Shown here piece after piece: positions 23,811 to 36,800 of a stretch of DNA of 64,000 nucleotides. Within the stretch, counting starts at the first letter, position 1. The number at the start of each line of letters is the position of its first letter. A program made the translations under genes and the position numbers. Below the pieces are notes generated by a model, which did no database searches, had not been told where the DNA came from, and was given only the letters and a program-made list of their open reading frames with translations. The stretch is from Casuarius casuarius (lineage: Eukaryota > Chordata > Aves > Casuariiformes > Casuariidae): assembly GCA_003342895.1 (NCBI GenBank), contig PTFA01000411.1, positions 372,001 to 436,000 of the forward strand. Reading direction: 5' to 3'.

Positions 23811-26631
23811 TGTCCCTGCCTGCGGTGGGGCATGTGTTAATCTGCAGCAGGAGAGGACACGGCACACCAGATGGCTCTTGCAGGGCTGCAGCAGGGCACA
23901 GTGAACTGACTGTCCACACGGTTTGATGCTCGCCCCATTTTACCCAGCAGCACTATAGTGGTTGAGGCTTGCAGCCAGGTTTAGTTCCCAGCTCTAACTG
24001 AGAGGATCAAAACCTCTCCCTGACTGCATTAACCGTCCCTTTATACAGTCCGATGCGGTGAGCAGCTCTTGGCTTCTCCTGTTAATGTTGCTCCAGCGCG
24101 CATGTTGCAATGGTGTATTTGCTGGGTCAGAAGAAGCAGGGATGTGGATAGTCCTGTAGCCTGGCTGGCTACACAAGGCATGTAAAATACAGACTTTTCT
24201 GCTCCTGCTCCAAGCTAGAGCTTGAACAGAGAGCAGAGAAACTATGGCTTTCATAGCCACTTTAAGCTGACCTAAGCTCATTGCCTGGTAGAAGAGAAAG
24301 TCTCGTCTCCCTCCCTGAACTCAGTCACTTTGGGGCATCTTTTACCATGTGCAGAGATGCTGTGAACAGGACCGTAAACTTTTTATGAGTTCGCAACCAC
24401 TTTTATCAGTTAATACACACAGTAGGCAGCCAGGACTAACAGGAGACGAGGCTCAGTGTGAGAAGACTCACTGCCTGTGACACAGGCACTCCGCGAGTAC
24501 CTGCCAGCCAGGCAGCCGTCACTCGCACGGGGAAGTGTCAGCCTCCACGCTCCCTGCTGGAAATGCCTGAACCTTGACTTTGCTAAATTGCTCTCATTTT
24601 ATGTCTTGGGGTTTTGTACCTTTTCATGTCAGTAGTTTTCTCCCGAGGATTTAATTTATTGCTCAACAATATCAACTCTGTCTGGGTTTTTACTTTTCTT
24701 ATTTTGCATGGCTTTGGCTTATGTTCCCTCACAGCTCAGCAGCAACTTTTTTCGGTAAAGCTGAGCTGAGATCAGACAGCTGAGCTTCTAAAACCTGGGC
24801 TGTGGATCACAGACAGCTAAAACCCTGGGCTGAAACACCTCCATCTCCGGCAGTGCATTCACTCTTTCCCTTGCCCCAGCAATACTCCTCATGCAGCTGT
24901 ACAGCAAGCCTGGAGACAGGATCTGATCTGGTTGAAAACAATTATTTTTCTTTCTTTTATGCAGATTTAGTTTGCAGCCAGGCCACATTTCTGGCCACAC
25001 AAGCATTAGCAACAGCATTACAGAGTGTGACGGAACAAATATCCAAGGACAAGGTGGAGGTAAAACAGCACTCTAGCTTTCCTCAGCAGTGCACCTTTTC
25101 TTCTGTCTCTATCAATTATGAAACTACAGGCTGAGAACAACCCACCCAGAAAGCCCAATGGCAGGTTACCTAGGGAACATCCCAAGGGAGAGGTGAATTC
25201 TCCTTCCCTTAGACAAAACATGGAACTATGCTCAAGTCTCTCAGTCCTGGAAAAGTTCCTTCAATATCAAACTATTGATTATAAGAGACACATTTCCCTT
25301 TCTTCCTCTATTTTATGAAAGCGTTCTGAATGAAGTCCCCCAGAGCCATTGGTTTCATTTTTTTCAAAAAAATGTCCAAAATGCAAATGAGGCTTTTCAT
25401 GTCAGGTGGAATGAAACATGTTATTGAATTCATTTTTTTTTAATTTAGACGAGAAAAAGAAATTTTCAGGTTGAAATAGAACATTCTCCTCTATTTAGCA
25501 GCCAAACCAACAAATCAATTATTCATGGAGTCCTGTGCTGCAGTGCTCCTCTGCTTGGTATTTTGTAGAAAACATTTCCTACGGTTTGCCCTGTTCTCTG
25601 TTTTATGAGTGATGTGTCCCAGAGGACAGTCTTAAGGAATTACTTGACCTCTAGTGTGCCTGAGATTTTCAGAAGGAATCTGCTGATGATGCTTACTGAA
25701 ATAGAAGAAACATAAGAAAACAGATTGAAGGCAACTTCTAAGGTGTGAGGTTATTTCAGAGCACCATTTTAAGACCATGGTTTTGTAAAAAGCTTAGGGA
25801 CAGCCTGATTTTTCCATATTAATACTTTCTCCTTGGGGCAATAGGAGAAAAAGAGCTTCCTGATACTTTATTGCATCTGTACTGATGCTTCTGAAGAAAG
25901 ATTACATGTGGACTTCATCACTTTTTAAGATAACTATTCTTTAAAGCTTTTGTTCTGACTTAATTTTAGAGAACTACTTCTCTGGAAGAAAAGATTATGA
26001 TTTTGAATCCAAGTCGTGAGAATAATTGAATTAAGATTGAACTTATGGAAGAATTTATTTAGTAATTGTGTTGGGTACCATTGAAATGTCTGTCTTGGTT
26101 AGACTGCCGTTAAAATTCTACGTGGAGATGCACAAGGGGATCCTTTCTCAAAAACAAGCTGCACTGTAGAACGCAAAGATTCCCTTTTAGAAGAATCCAG
26201 GTCTCAGGTCAAGACTACACCAGGTGTGGATAGGCACCATAACAAGGCTGAGTTATAAGAGTTGAACAAATGGCCACTATGCAGCTGAGGCTCCACCGCT
26301 GGCCGGTTGTGCCCTCCTTGCTTATTCCAATGATGAAGCAGAACGTATTAGATTAAGCAGAACATATTGCGATGGTGGGGAAAAGCACAAAGAGTCACTA
26401 ATCATGACCCAGCTACTGGGCAATGATTCCTTATGCCACACTGATTCAACCGTTCTGGGTTGTGTGCCAATACATTTTGAAGGTATACATAATCAGTGCT
26501 AGGAGCTCCTCTGAGGAGTGGTAACTTTCTGAGTTGCCACAGCTTGACTGTATCTCATCATCTGTAACTTCAGATTCATTCTCAAAAATAACACAGGCAT
26601 TTATGCCCACATTGCCTAAAAAGGCTTGTGT
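23811..26631. other. Unique non-coding sequence
   Basis: Mixed composition with no recognised gene. A 9-bp perfect inverted repeat with a 19-nt loop lies at 24,732-24,768. Open frames at 24,788-25,134 overlap on both strands and have no domain. Confidence 0.5.
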
Positions 26632-26690
26632 GGGCTTTTCAAAAGCATTTCAGAATATTAGGAACTTAAATTCTATTGAAATCAGTGAAG
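26632..26690. repeat. Remnant of an old sauropsid palindromic repeat
   Basis: The order 'ggcttttcaaaagca', 'ttaggaactt', 'attgaaatca' matches the arm of ancient palindromic repeats with 'cttttcaaaagcgcctaa...ttaggagcctaa...cattgaaaatca'. Only one arm is recognisable. Confidence 0.5.
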
Positions 26691-29600
26691 TATTTACATT
26701 TGATATATAACTTGTCCTAATGTATACCTGCCAAATTGCTTCATCTTGTAACTTATCACATCAACATGTTTTAAGATGCATGTCAAGATGTTTTACAACC
26801 TTAAAGTGTTTCTGTTTGTGAATTATTTTACACTGAAATAATTGTAGATGGGTGCTTGCTCAATCTGATTATTTTTATGTGCAGCAACTTGCAAAGTTGT
26901 CTGTTTCTGTGCTCTTTTTGGGAACACTGAGGATAACATTACAGTCATTTCCCCACTGTACACTTTCCATTTCTTCCTTTTCCTCCTACCATTTTTACTT
27001 TATTTTATTTATTTATTCATATTTTTGTTTTTATCTCTCAGTAAAGCAGGAAACAGAAGTGTGGAGCAGCCATTTCCACAAAAAAGCTCGTATTTTGCTT
27101 GTTGGTCTTCATTATAAGACTTCTTGCTAATATTCTATAGAGCTGTATAAAGAGCTTTTCGGAAATCATTTTAGCTTTCTATTTAAGGGGAATTTCACCT
27201 CACTAAATGTCTTTACTGTAGACTTCAAGATCTGAGGTAGCTTCCCTTTAGAGTTTTTGGAGAGAAAGAGGCATTGAAATAGAAGCGGTTATTTTATCCT
27301 AAAGTACACATCTAAAATAGGACAGCTAATATGTGCCTTAAAGTGCCTAATTCTTTCTATTGACTAAAAAGAGCTGATGGTGACTAGCTCAGATAGATAC
27401 AGATTTATCCAGAGCAGGCATCCAAACATCACATGAATTGATCCTATGCTTTGCATCTGTGTGGTTTGGAGGTATGGTTTTTAATAGGTCAAGCAATTGT
27501 GCAAATCTCATGGAAGATGTTTCAGGTTTGATGTATGCTGTGAATGCTGTGATCTTGCAAGTGGTTCCCAAGATCTTGTTCGTGTAAAAAAGTAGAAACC
27601 ATACAAGGTGCTCCTAGACCTCAACCATCCCAAATCTCATCCAACCTGCATTTGGCAAACAAATGTTACCGGTCAGCCAGATGATGAGCAATTAGTCACA
27701 TGCACTGTCCCAACCTCCACAGCTACAAAAATATCCTTACCATGGGTGTCAGTTGTAAGTATCCAGTCAAAATGAATTACCGCTAGATTGTTAAGTAAAA
27801 GTTGTTTAATACATTTTTTTTGTGGGGAGGAAGCGTGTTTCTAACTTCAATCATGTAATCATATTGAACGAGCTATGTTTCAATCTTGTTGGCCAATAAA
27901 ACATTGATTACACAGCTGATGCCACACTGCAAAAATATCTCCCTCTGAAAAAGATTGTGAATATTTCACACAACAAAGAAAAGTGCAGTATGCAGGGAAA
28001 CGTTACGCAATGTGTTACACAAAGCCAGTGTGGCATGGAGTGTATTATTTCCTAGAATATATTTTTATGGTGCTGCTAAGAGGTCTGTAAGTCATCTGTT
28101 TAGCCTGAAGAAATACCTCCTGAGTGTTACAAAGCCAGGAGAAATCTGTAGTCTAGAATTCATAGGCTTTTCACTAACACCCCTGAACGTTTTAGAAGCC
28201 AGCTAAACTTCAGTCCTGATGGAGCTTGTGGCAAGCTCTGCAAGTCAAAATTCTGGCTTCTTCTGCATGATGCATTCTTGCTAACCTGTGCGTTTAACCC
28301 TTCCTGAGGTACATTGCACACTGCTCCCATTATGCTCACTTATGGATTGCCACTTCAGAAATTCTTTTCCGGTAGAAAGAGAGTAACTGCATAGTCTTAA
28401 CGGTTTTCATGTTTGGTTCATATTTGGAAAGACTGACAAATATTTTCCCTTTCCTGGTAGAGCGCAATTTTTACAAACCTAAACAGGAACTTTGGAGCCC
28501 ACGGAAACTGTGTTCCTAGGTGCTCTTTGTAACTCTGATAATCTCCCCCTATACTTTTAGCTGGCTGTGCCCAAGGAAATATGTCTTTTTTTTCCAAGAT
28601 GTGTTTCATAAAACTTACAAAGATATTTCCCTCTGAGGTTTCTAGCTCTTTTGCAAAGAGGCTTAATGAACTTTTCTTTTTGGCCAAGAGCTTCAAAACA
28701 CAGCCCACCTTCCTTCCCTTCAATGACATTCAAATGCTGTTTAGTCAGTCAACAAGTAAAAAGGAGCAGAGCTAAAAAGAATGAAAGAAGCAGAAGAGGA
28801 AATGAGAGATCAAATTCCCCAGCTCTTTTCATGCTTTACTCCAAAAATCATCAGCAAGAGATTGTCTGATTTGTTCCAATCTCATTTAATAGCCGTCTAA
28901 AGAAGGTCCTTAAAGAAGCCAGTGATTTTCAGTGACTCTAAGCACAAAAGAGTATTCAGGGATTTTGTTTCTCAGCCCAAGGAAAGTGTTCAAAATCCTT
29001 TCTGATAAGATCATTCTGTAGCTTTAATTTCTCATTAGAGCAGTTTTCAATAAGTCTAAAGTCAGTTTCCCATTCAGTTGCGTCTTGTGAACACAAATTA
29101 TTGTGCTGTTAAAGTGTCTGTTAATTTAAGAGAACATGTGGTATAGTTGTGTGTGTTCTCTTGATCCACTTTAGATAAGTGTGCATTCCCTCTCTGGAGC
29201 ATTATGGGATGTGGTTTACTTTGCTCTTTCTCAGATGGGGCAGCTAATAGCTTGTCTGGCCATTAGACGGACAGGTGCCAAACAGTTCTCCAGCAATATG
29301 GGCATGTTCCTGACTTGGTAACACACTGTGGAAAATTCATACATCATTAAATAAAGCAGCAGAGGAAGAGAGATACACAATATGTCTTCGGAATTCAAAC
29401 CTGACCTACCAGTGGGGCTGACCTCAAATGTATCATAAGTAACATCAAGTGCTACCCACTGCTCTTATGCAAACTACATCACGTTGTTGACTAAGAAGAG
29501 ACTATCTACTGAGAGGATAGTTTTTCCACTTCAGCTTTGGGGCTTTGCTGTGGGAGAGAAGGAGTGGGGAAAGTGTGAGATCTTGCTTTGCATCCCCCGC

Positions 29601-30500
29601 ACCTTGTACACATGAGGAGACCCTCATGTCATGAGGGTTGACGTCAACCTTAAAAGACAGAGTGGAAAACATGGACCAAACAAGGGCTCTTGCACAGCAG
29701 CGCCTTCCCCTTGCTAAATATTCTTGATGATTCCCTGATCTGACCCTTGAAAGAAGAAAAGGAAAAAGAGCAGTCCATAGTATTTCCAAAATATGGTGGT
29801 CACCATGAGGTACTCAGTGAAGTATGAGACTGAAAACCAGTAGGGCACCACTCCACATACCCACCAGCTGATATTTGTGTTTGAAAGGGAGGAGCAGACA
29901 AGGGAATGAGATATCTAATAGTTGCTGGGATAGGCTGGGAAGTAATGCCAGTATTACATTTAGCTTAAATCTCATGCTTTTTGCTCCCGTGCTCAAATGC
30001 AGCCTGCTCACCACTATTATTATTTATTTGTGAGCAAGTGCAGTGAGCTTGTTATTGGATGCCACATTGAGTGAAGCAAGATCATTCTTAGAAACGCTAG
30101 AGGCTTAGCCCAATGGGTAGCTGAGCACCCAAAAGTCCCTGATGATCTTGAGCTTCCAAAAATTCTCTGTTCCTAGCAAGCTAAGACTCTCAACCGAGTG
30201 GAAAAAAAGAAAAAAAAGACCACCCCAATATATTAGTTTAAATCTGATTCTCCTAAAATCTAAAGGCAAAATCACCTACAGTAATGAATCCAAGTGTGCC
30301 CAGAAAACATTCCTGAGCCTCGGACCAAGATCATCTTTGCTAATTAAGTGTTAGACTGTTCCCTGGCTTTCATGTGGGCTTTTCACACTAGCAGTTTCAT
30401 TGAACAAATGACAGACATGTACTGGAAGCTAAGCTGTCCAGGGACCATTCCCAACAGACAATTCTCACGTAGTCACTCTCTTTTGGTGGCTAAAGCCAAG
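26691..30500. other. Unique AT-rich non-coding sequence
   Basis: No gene or repeat is recognised. Mutually exclusive small hairpins occur at 29,611-29,638. The minus-strand open frames at 28,418-28,729 and 29,502-29,789 have no recognisable domain. Confidence 0.5.
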
Positions 30501-30563
30501 ATATATATAGACTACCTACTATACTACTATCTAAACTACTATAAACTACTATAGATATAATAG
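30501..30563. repeat. Degenerate ACTACTATA-type simple repeat
   Basis: An AT run is followed by imperfect copies of ACTACTAT-like units with scattered changes. It is a low-complexity tract without an element family. Confidence 0.8.
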
Positions 30564-31996
30564 CTTAGATAATGTTCTAATTTAATATTTAGGCAGCAAA
30601 ATAAAAGTGGCTTCATTTTTCAAGGTGCAGAGTACCCCAGACTCCCACTACGGTCAATGACAGCTGCAGACCTCCAGAACTTCTGAAAATGAATCCGTTA
30701 TTGTTTGTGCAGGATTTTAGAAGTCTGAAGCTAGACTTGGAAATTTTGACCAAGCTCTGTGTGACTGCCTTTAATAGCGTATGGATTATTCCTATGATCC
30801 CTCTGAAAAACACAAACACCCATTTGCACAGAAAACACCAGTCTGATAGGTTTACACTAGCAGAAGTTGAATGTGGCTGAAAATTTGACTGTGTGTAGCA
30901 TATGAAGTACCTCTCAATCTTAGCTGCAAAAGCTAGTAGCTACAAGGTGTAAGTCTGTGAGATGATAAATTCTGAAACAAAGTAGAGCAAAGCCTTTGCA
31001 ATTCCACATTTGCGTCTGTTTCTTGAAACGAGAAGCAGGTTGTGGCTATTCTTTTTTGCATCAGGTGGCATCTAAAACATGAAATGGATTTGGGGATTTC
31101 AGTCTATGGCTGCTGTTAATTCCTTTGAAAATCCTCTGTTTCTGCCTTATTTCCAAGCTGAATGTGGCTTCTACAGAGACCACATATGGAATTGCAGAAT
31201 GGCCATTTGCTACAGATATATTTTAGCCTTGAAAATAGCATCAAATTAACCAAAATGAAACTTGGGCACATTTTTAATCTGGTAGCCCGTTTCTGTCTAA
31301 GGTTTCAATGTAAACAATATAGTGATTTGTTAGCACGATTGTGTTGCAATGGGATCCTTACATGAAAACACAGCACAGCTTACAGAACTGACAATATTTT
31401 CTAAATTGAAATTTAATTTAGTCCTCTCTCTTTAAAGTATCAGTAATGTGTTTACCACCTGGATATTAAATCCTACTCTCTCCATAAGCATATCTTTCTG
31501 AATTATCCTTATTAATCATTGTTGTCAGAGCAAAGTGACTGGAGGCAAAACAATGAGTCAGCAGCGATTAAAACAAATGATGAGAGAAGTGGAGCCATTG
31601 CATGGACACATCGTTTTTAATCTATAAAGAAGACTGATGCTCATACTAGAAAAAAAACTATCCTGGTGGTCTTCATCTATTCTTCAATCGATATCCCATC
31701 TGCATCTTAAAAAGTGAGCTAGGCTCTGTCTCTCTCTTCACAGGGGGGTCTGGGATGTTTATGACGGAGGCTGTCAGCTGCCTTAAAGCGGTGTCATTCT
31801 GCTAACTTTCATAGAGCTACGCTGCTTTAGGCCAGCTCAGCATCTCAATATGTGTAACAGAGGTGTCAAAGGGCAGGACGAAGGTATGTGAAACACCTGT
31901 CCGCAGCAGTTGCCGCAAGAGCCCACTTCATCTCCTGGCAGTCCCTGTTGGAGGATGACTCAGCTGTAAAAAAATAAAGATTCTGATGCTATTACT
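30564..31996. other. Unique AT-rich non-coding sequence
   Basis: No gene, RNA gene or repeat is recognised. Confidence 0.5.
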
Positions 31997-32013
31997 CCCC
32001 CCCCCCGCCCCCC
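31997..32013. repeat. C-run interrupted by one G
   Basis: Ten C, one G, then six C. The complementary strand is a G-run able to form a G-quadruplex. Such runs are also common sequencing-length-error sites. Confidence 0.9.
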
Positions 32014-32214
32014 AAATAACAGGGCTTTTGCTTTTTAGTGCTTGTGAATAATGCTGGACTGACACACAAGCAGACTCGTTCCAGGACTGCTGCAGCTACG
32101 ATGCTCCTTTCGGCACTTGTTTCCCTCTGTTTCAGCACTACCGTTCTTCAGTGCTGTGGCAGTGAAGTGAGATATCACAGTGCTGGTGCACTATAAATAC
32201 TGGATTCAACACTG

Positions 32215-32265
32215 CTTTACTCTGGTCTAATACCGGTATAGCTCCAATGAATTCCAGCCCTAATT
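32215..32265. repeat. Possible remnant of an old sauropsid palindromic repeat
   Basis: The sequence 'tttactctggtctaataccg' with 'tagctccaatgaattccag' resembles the 'tttacactggtgtaa...taactccattgacttcagtgg' module of ancient sauropsid palindromic repeats. The match is short and diverged. Confidence 0.4.
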
Positions 32266-33790
32266 TTAGGATTGCCTGAAAATGCCTAAGCCACCTCATG
32301 TCATGATTTACAACTTGTAAAGCAAAGGTAACGTTACCTACTTTTCTTTGTTCTGCACCAGGGAGTCTCCATAGCGTTACGTAAATGCTATGTGTTGATT
32401 AGTTGACATAGTAAATCAAGGACAGGACAAGTACAGCAAGCTGGAACAACTATTAAATCTGAAGATAAAAGCAGAGCTGTGTGCGCAAAATGTTTCAAAA
32501 ATAATATTAAAAATGTGAGACTAATTCTCTACAGTGGAAGAACAAGAGTTATTGCTGAAGTGTAGGGGTGAGATGGGAATCATGGGAATTATCACTCACA
32601 CAAAATTAACTGCAACAGTGTTTTGAAAGCACACAGGACATGAATATGAAAGATCAGTCAAAGCAGCTGGAAAAGTGATCCAGCAGAGCTGTATCAAAAC
32701 CCAGCATCTTGGTGGCTACTGTTAGAAATTAGGGTCTTTATGATTTTGCTTCATATGGGCTAAACGAACTTTACTGACAGGACTTTGCTTATATTGGCAT
32801 AATCCATTTCCCCACAAAAATAATCGCTGCACTGGCTAAGTCCATAAGAAAATTTCTATTAACTTAAGAATTAAGTCACTGCATATTTCTTCAGACAGCC
32901 ACCTCATCAATGATATATGGGAATATAGAGGTGCAGAACTACCTGGAAGTCAGGCCTTTTTGATATCTTCGCCTTGATTTGTCTGAAGAGTTACAACTCC
33001 ATTTCCAGATCCAGGTCAAGTAAATATGCCTTACTTCAGAAGACACAGACGAAGGTCAGTTTATGTTGAAGTAGGCTAGAGTATATTTTTATAGAAGAAA
33101 GATTCTCTACAGAGGGAGTTTTTCTCTACCGGTGCACCTGCATCTTTCCCCAGTTATATATAGCGGAGCCATTCAATGTGTGCTATAGCTGCACTTCCTA
33201 GGTTTTTATTTCTGCCCAGCTCTTTATGATTGCCTTCATAGAAGGAGGGAAAAAAAATCTCATAACCAGAGAAGAAAACAAAAACAATAGCTTCATTGTT
33301 GTTTCTGTCAGTGCACATAAGATCTATCAGCTATAGAAATCTTCTTGAAATGCGGAAGAGACCAGAAGAAATTATTTTCCAAGTGCTAATTGGGTTTACA
33401 ATGTCTTTACAGAACAGGAACTAGTTTCGCCTAGTGCCTTTTATTTTCCTGATTTGCCAAAACATACCCAAAAACATGAACTAGACACTCCTGGTATCCT
33501 TCTGTAGGCAAATGTAGTTTCAGTGTGCTGTGCTACTGATCATTAACTTCAATGTCATAAACCTCTTTTTAAATGCTACAAGGTTGTGTGATGGCCTGTC
33601 TTCCTAACTTTAAAAATCACCACGCACTTCAGCCTAGTACTGAGGTCGCTTGTTCTCTCTGGAGGAAAACATATGCCTTGAGTGAGAGGGGAGATGAAGA
33701 GTCTTGGGTACAGCAGAACCAGTCCATTTATACTCTGGACTTGAAGACCTAATACAAGAGATACTCAATTCCTGGATGCTGTGGGGTACA
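32266..33790. other. Unique AT-rich non-coding sequence
   Basis: No gene or repeat is recognised. Confidence 0.5.
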
Positions 33791-33863
33791 GCTCTAATTA
33801 AATTAACCTCCTCTAATTAACCCCCTCTAATTAACTAATTAACCCCCTCTGATCAGGGGTTAA
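33791..33863. repeat. Short TAATTAA/CCCCCT minisatellite ending in a hairpin
   Basis: Imperfect tandem units of the form CTCTAATTAACCCC, about 14-20 bp, occur roughly three to four times. The last unit runs into an inverted repeat whose arms are TAACCCC and GGGGTTA. The tract contains several TAATTA homeodomain-type cores, but its tandem nature explains them without invoking function. Confidence 0.85.
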
Positions 33864-36800
33864 AGACAAGATAGGACTTAATAAAAGAGAAGTGCAAGGT
33901 TTACAGGAACAGCTGCTTTACATAGTCGCCTATAATATCCAAGTTCCTATGATATCCATGAGATTACCCTGTGGTCTAAAAAGAGAGGCTCTAAATATTT
34001 AGCTATCTAATGTTAAACTAAGATTAAATGAATTACCTATTAAAACTAATTAAGGACAGATTGTGCCCCGCTTCCCTAAAGCAATAGTTGTGCTTGTTAT
34101 CCTACTAAGAAACATCTTCCTCTGTGTTTTCCTAATGATAGAGGAGGAGGCTGTGTCACGAGGCAACATTGTGCCAGAGCAATACGTTGCACCACAAAAA
34201 TGCTTCTCCTTGGCCACCTTGCTGATGCAGAAATCCAGGTGGAGGTCAGTGCTGCTGTCGACTCCTCTGGAAGGTGCTGTGGTTCCCTGATGCCTGCTAA
34301 AGCCAATGGGAAACTAGGGTGCGCTCAGCCGCTAACAGAGATGTTCAGTATTTGTAGAACTGACTCTTGGAGTCTCTCGCTTAACAGCCCAAAGCCTGTG
34401 ACTTGTGTTCGAAGGGTGAGAGCTTGTAGCTAGTTTCCTTCTCTGGGTACAATCTCTGCAAGACAAGAATGTAATACAAGAAATATGTTGTTCCTCATGC
34501 AGCTTTCAGCTGTAATTCAGAAAGGAAAGGAAAATATCTTCACTTTTTGCCATTGCAGTCCAAAATATGCCCAGTCTAGTAAGTCCAGCTGCATAGCTGG
34601 GGAGGAGTTTCTTGTTTTTGTGAAAATACTCAGCGTCATCATGACTTACAATACTTCCCAAAAGCACAGAGCTATTCACAGCTACTAATAGGATCTTCTG
34701 CAATTGAGCTCCTAAAACTCAGACCTCTGAAAACCAAGAAATAAGAGAGAGAGATCATATACACATATTTTATATCCAAACAACCTTAACTCCACTGACC
34801 CTGAGTTGAGTGATAGGAAGGAGAAACCTGCCAGTAGTTCAGCTGTATCCAGTATATTAGCAATAAGTGTCCTGGAGGATTATTTGGAGAAATCAGGAGA
34901 GCTGTGACTGTGATGTGAAGTGATTCAGGCATCTTTTGCATATGTAGGGAAAGGAAGAGCTGGATAGGCACCTTGACAGAGACTGCGGGGCCTCATTTCA
35001 GCAGTGTGCTGAATAGATTGTGTCAGAAGCTTAGCATAATTTTTCTTTTTGTCTTGGGGATTATCATCCGTTAAATGCAAGATGACTGAAATCTGTAGGT
35101 TTTACCCTGGGTAAATGGAAGAACAGCATTAGATAGCACTGTGTGCGAAGGGCGAAGGGATTACAAAAGGAAATGGAAGAACCGTAAATGTTAGCAGATG
35201 TGTTGCTTTTTCAGAGGAGCATGGAAAGTATTTTACAGCAGACATTTCCTGCCATATTCAGTTCGAAGACAGGGAGCAAGTATGTTTATCGTAGATGCAC
35301 AACATCACTTAAAGATGTCAGAATTCAGGCTCTATGGATGTGTTACCTGTGTCTGTTTTAGAGGTTTGAGATGAGCGAACTCAATGCTGCAGAAGGACAC
35401 AAGGTAGCATGGGCAGCCTCAGTGCTACTCACCAAGTTCTGTCACTCAGCTTCCGAGGGAGGGTTGTTTGCTTCCTTTTTTAGTGTTGTTTTTAACTTGT
35501 TTGCCTGTTTTTGACAGAGCAAGGTTGAAAGGGTAGCAGACTATCGGAGTCTATTTTAAGAAGGAATATTTTTCAAACTAGATAGCAATTAAGTACATAG
35601 TTGTTTTTAACAGTTTTGCAGTGAGAGGCTACTGTGTTTGGATAAAAATAAAGAATACAATCTTATTCCTAAATGTTCCTCAGTCTCCTGTATACGTTGT
35701 AAACATGGAATGGAGGTTATGAATATGCTTGGAAATGTTTTCAAAGGGTTCGTGGGACCACTGAAAAAATTGCGAACATAGTCTATGAACTCACATGGCA
35801 CTTTTATTCCAAGGTGGTAACAACGTGTCGTGATTACAGGTGCGAAAATCATCTCTTTAAATATGATTCTCTCAGCAGAATGAGAATATCCCTGGATAGA
35901 AGTATAAATGGGGAGAGGGAAGCTCCAAAAGCCTCTGAATTGCTCTACTGATAGCACCACTATATGGCAGCGCTGGCATCTGAGAATCTGTGATGTGCAT
36001 TGAGGCATCTGTTCTCAGCTCCTCCATCCAAGCACTATCTTTAAAGCATATTTCAAGCACCCTTTTTCCCTCTATTCCCAATACAGAGAGACAAGACGAA
36101 ACCCACAAAAGAACAGAAGTCCTCAGATTCATAGGCATTCACAGAAGACAGGAAAAGAAATGCAAAAGCCTCTGTTAGATTGACAGTTGCTGGCAACTTG
36201 CACACTGCCAGTGCGAGAGCACACAGGAGCGTACAGGAAGCCAGCCTCATGTAGCCCTAGCTCGTCAGTAATTTTTAGGCCCCATGAGAAAATAGAGAAG
36301 AATAAAGTCACCCCGTCTACCCTCTCTCATTCCTACTTACAGCATGGCCCCCTGCCTCAGGACTGATAAACTACTTTGCATTTGTATTTGTAACACATTC
36401 TTATTTTGAAAAAAAAACCTCCTTAATTTCCTGCTGAGCTCAGATGATATTTTTCACTCCCCACTGTCTCTATCCCCTTCAAGAATATCCAAGGTCAACA
36501 GATATACAGATTATAACAATATGAATAGCTTATAGCAATAATATGATTTCATTGTCCTTTTAGTTTAACACAAAGGAATCACATTAAGGAAAAAAAAGAA
36601 AGCTCACTGTGCCATCCAGAAAGAGCATATTTATTTTCAGGCACTGAATATAAGAGATCAATTAGCTCATTTGCATGTACTTTAGTAAAGTGAATCTCCA
36701 CTTCTTAAAAATATAGCCCAATATTACCAATAAACCAATCTGTAGAAATCCAGAAGCTACCAACTCAATTCTTTGCTTTGATTTTGATTTAAAGTCTGAT

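Noticed and set aside
35607..36311. Stack of minus-strand open frames up to 133 codons
   Set aside because: Several frames overlap and none resembles a known protein or transposase.
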